Below, in pieces: positions 5,415 through 6,312 of a DNA stretch of 6,312 bases (the stretch's first letter is position 1; the number at the start of each line of letters is the position of its first letter). The notes below the pieces were generated by a model. It was not told the DNA's origin. It was given only the letters and a program-made list of their open reading frames with translations, and made no database searches. The stretch covers positions 1-6,312 of the forward strand of contig JAJQAM010000055.1 in assembly GCA_021203805.1 (NCBI GenBank), written 5' to 3'. Position numbers and translations under genes: made by a program. Source of the DNA: Coprobacillus sp. Its GTDB lineage: Bacteria > Bacillota_I > Bacilli_A > RFN20 > CAG-826.

Positions 5415-6312
5415 TTATGACACAACCGGGTTATATTCAGGGAAATTAATGTTTTCTTCAAAGAGGTTATAAAGCTTAATTCTTTCCTCTACTGAGATTG
5501 AGGGGCATCCCACGAGACAATATTTGCTCTTACTAAAAATATGCTCACTTGCTTGCTCATATTTATGACCATTTTTATCGATATAGTAAAGCCACATATC
5601 GCTTATAGAGTCATTTTCTTTTCTTAATGATCTACCTAGCTTTTTAGCGTTATATTTATCGCATGAATCAAAGTAATAATAATAGTAAGTAGGCGCAGGG
5701 ACATAGTTTTGATAGTGCATGTCTCTATACTCGCTCGCCTTATTTTCTTGTCTAACGATAAGGGCGAGAGCGCTAGCGTTTTTACTTAAGTAGGCCTCTT
5801 CTTTTCTTTCAAATTCATTATTAATTCTACCGATAGCGGAAATTCTCTTATTAAAGTCTACTATCTCGTCGGCTTCTTCCATTCTTTCTTTATAGTGGTA
5901 CTTCTCTTTGACGACTTTTTCTTTAATGACATTTACCCTGTTATTAATAAATAAGTTACTACTAGAATAATCTTCATCATAGCCCTCCCAAATATTACTA
6001 ACATGTTCAAGAGCGTCTTTTAATAAATTTGGGGTGACGATAATATTCCCTTTTGAATCGAGAAGATAGTCAGTCTCATATGTATTAGTGACACTATCGC
6101 CGCGATGGTTAAGATAGATAAAATAGGGATAGATATGATAGAGGTCTTCATCTCTTGCTAGCTCCCCTAGAAAGGAAGAGTCAAACTCATCTTTTGGGAC
6201 GCTAAGAGAGATAATCGCTTCATACTCTAAAGAATATTTAAGATCACTTAATTTAATAGTAGGGATAAACTCCCGATAATCTTTAAAGATGATGTCGCTA
6301 GACTGATAGCCG
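5415..6312 (-). CDS. Unrecognised protein, 5' end cut off by the window edge
   Basis: The frame stays open from its TAA at 5415 to the right edge of the window: 298 complete codons with no stop, so the true start lies outside. An internal Met at 5882 sits inside a continuous charged helix and is not a likely start. Visible features, in order: a mixed region with LSVPKDEFDSSFLGEL and IYPYFIYLNHRGDSVTNTYETDYLLDSKGNII, which looks like strands and turns; a long charged, probably helical stretch (VNVIKEKVVKEKYHYKER onward through RINNEFERKEEAYL); then PAPTYYYYYFDSC with five Tyr in a row; and a C-terminal part with MWLYYIDKNGHKYEQ and LVGCPSISVEERIKLYNLF. There is no membrane segment in the visible part. 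I recognise no family. A strong terminator follows directly, so it is transcriptionally separate from the genes to its left. Confidence 0.8.
   Translation of the reverse strand, partial: GYQSSDIIFKDYREFIPTIKLSDLKYSLEYEAIISLSVPKDEFDSSFLGELARDEDLYHIYPYFIYLNHRGDSVTNTYETDYLLDSKGNIIVTPNLLKDALEHVSNIWEGYDEDYSSSNLFINNRVNVIKEKVVKEKYHYKERMEEADEIVDFNKRISAIGRINNEFERKEEAYLSKNASALALIVRQENKASEYRDMHYQNYVPAPTYYYYYFDSCDKYNAKKLGRSLRKENDSISDMWLYYIDKNGHKYEQASEHIFSKSKYCLVGCPSISVEERIKLYNLFEENINFPEYNPVVS

Noticed and set aside
1..6312. CRISPR array, insertion sequence, integrase, attachment site, toxin-antitoxin pair or riboswitch
   Set aside because: I looked for regularly spaced repeats, transposase-like proteins with terminal inverted repeats, and structured leaders. 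None could be supported, and the short leaders leave no room for a riboswitch before the serpins.

Overview
The window looks like a piece of chromosome from a low-GC Gram-positive bacterium, probably a gut member of the Bacillota or a Mollicutes-related lineage. I base this on the AT-rich intergenic DNA, the lipobox lipoproteins, one perfect Bacillus-type Shine-Dalgarno (SD) sequence, and stop codons that are only TAA or TAG with Trp encoded by TGG. The taxonomic placement is inference. All genes lie on the minus strand and are read from the right edge to the left.

In order of transcription: (1) the 3' part of a large unrecognised protein that is cut by the right edge (5415-6312), closed by a strong hairpin terminator; (2) a 210-bp AT-rich gap with the promoter of the next gene; (3) a 203-residue protein with two membrane helices (4593-5204), function unknown; (4) three tandem paralogous serpins, called here serpin C (3087-4508), serpin B (1635-2981) and serpin A (142-1527). 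Each serpin begins with a lipoprotein signal peptide. About 140 bp of non-coding DNA with a weak terminator-like hairpin lies at the left edge.

The serpins are the main content. Each keeps the recognisable serpin blocks, but the reactive centre loops differ completely from one another. The hinge is atypical, and serpin C carries a strongly acidic insertion. Lipid anchoring would place all three on the outer face of the cell membrane, where they could act as a panel of surface protease inhibitors, or decoys, with different targets. Characterised bacterial serpins from gut organisms (Bifidobacterium longum serpin, Eubacterium siraeum siropins) inhibit host or microbial serine proteases, so a defensive role is plausible but not shown.

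Each serpin seems to have its own promoter, and serpins B and C have their own terminators, so the array is not a simple operon. Three of the four predicted promoters put the transcription start at, or within about four bases of, the ATG. This suggests leaderless or nearly leaderless mRNAs. Serpin B is the exception: it has the same 15-bp promoter block as serpin A, followed by a short leader with a strong SD.
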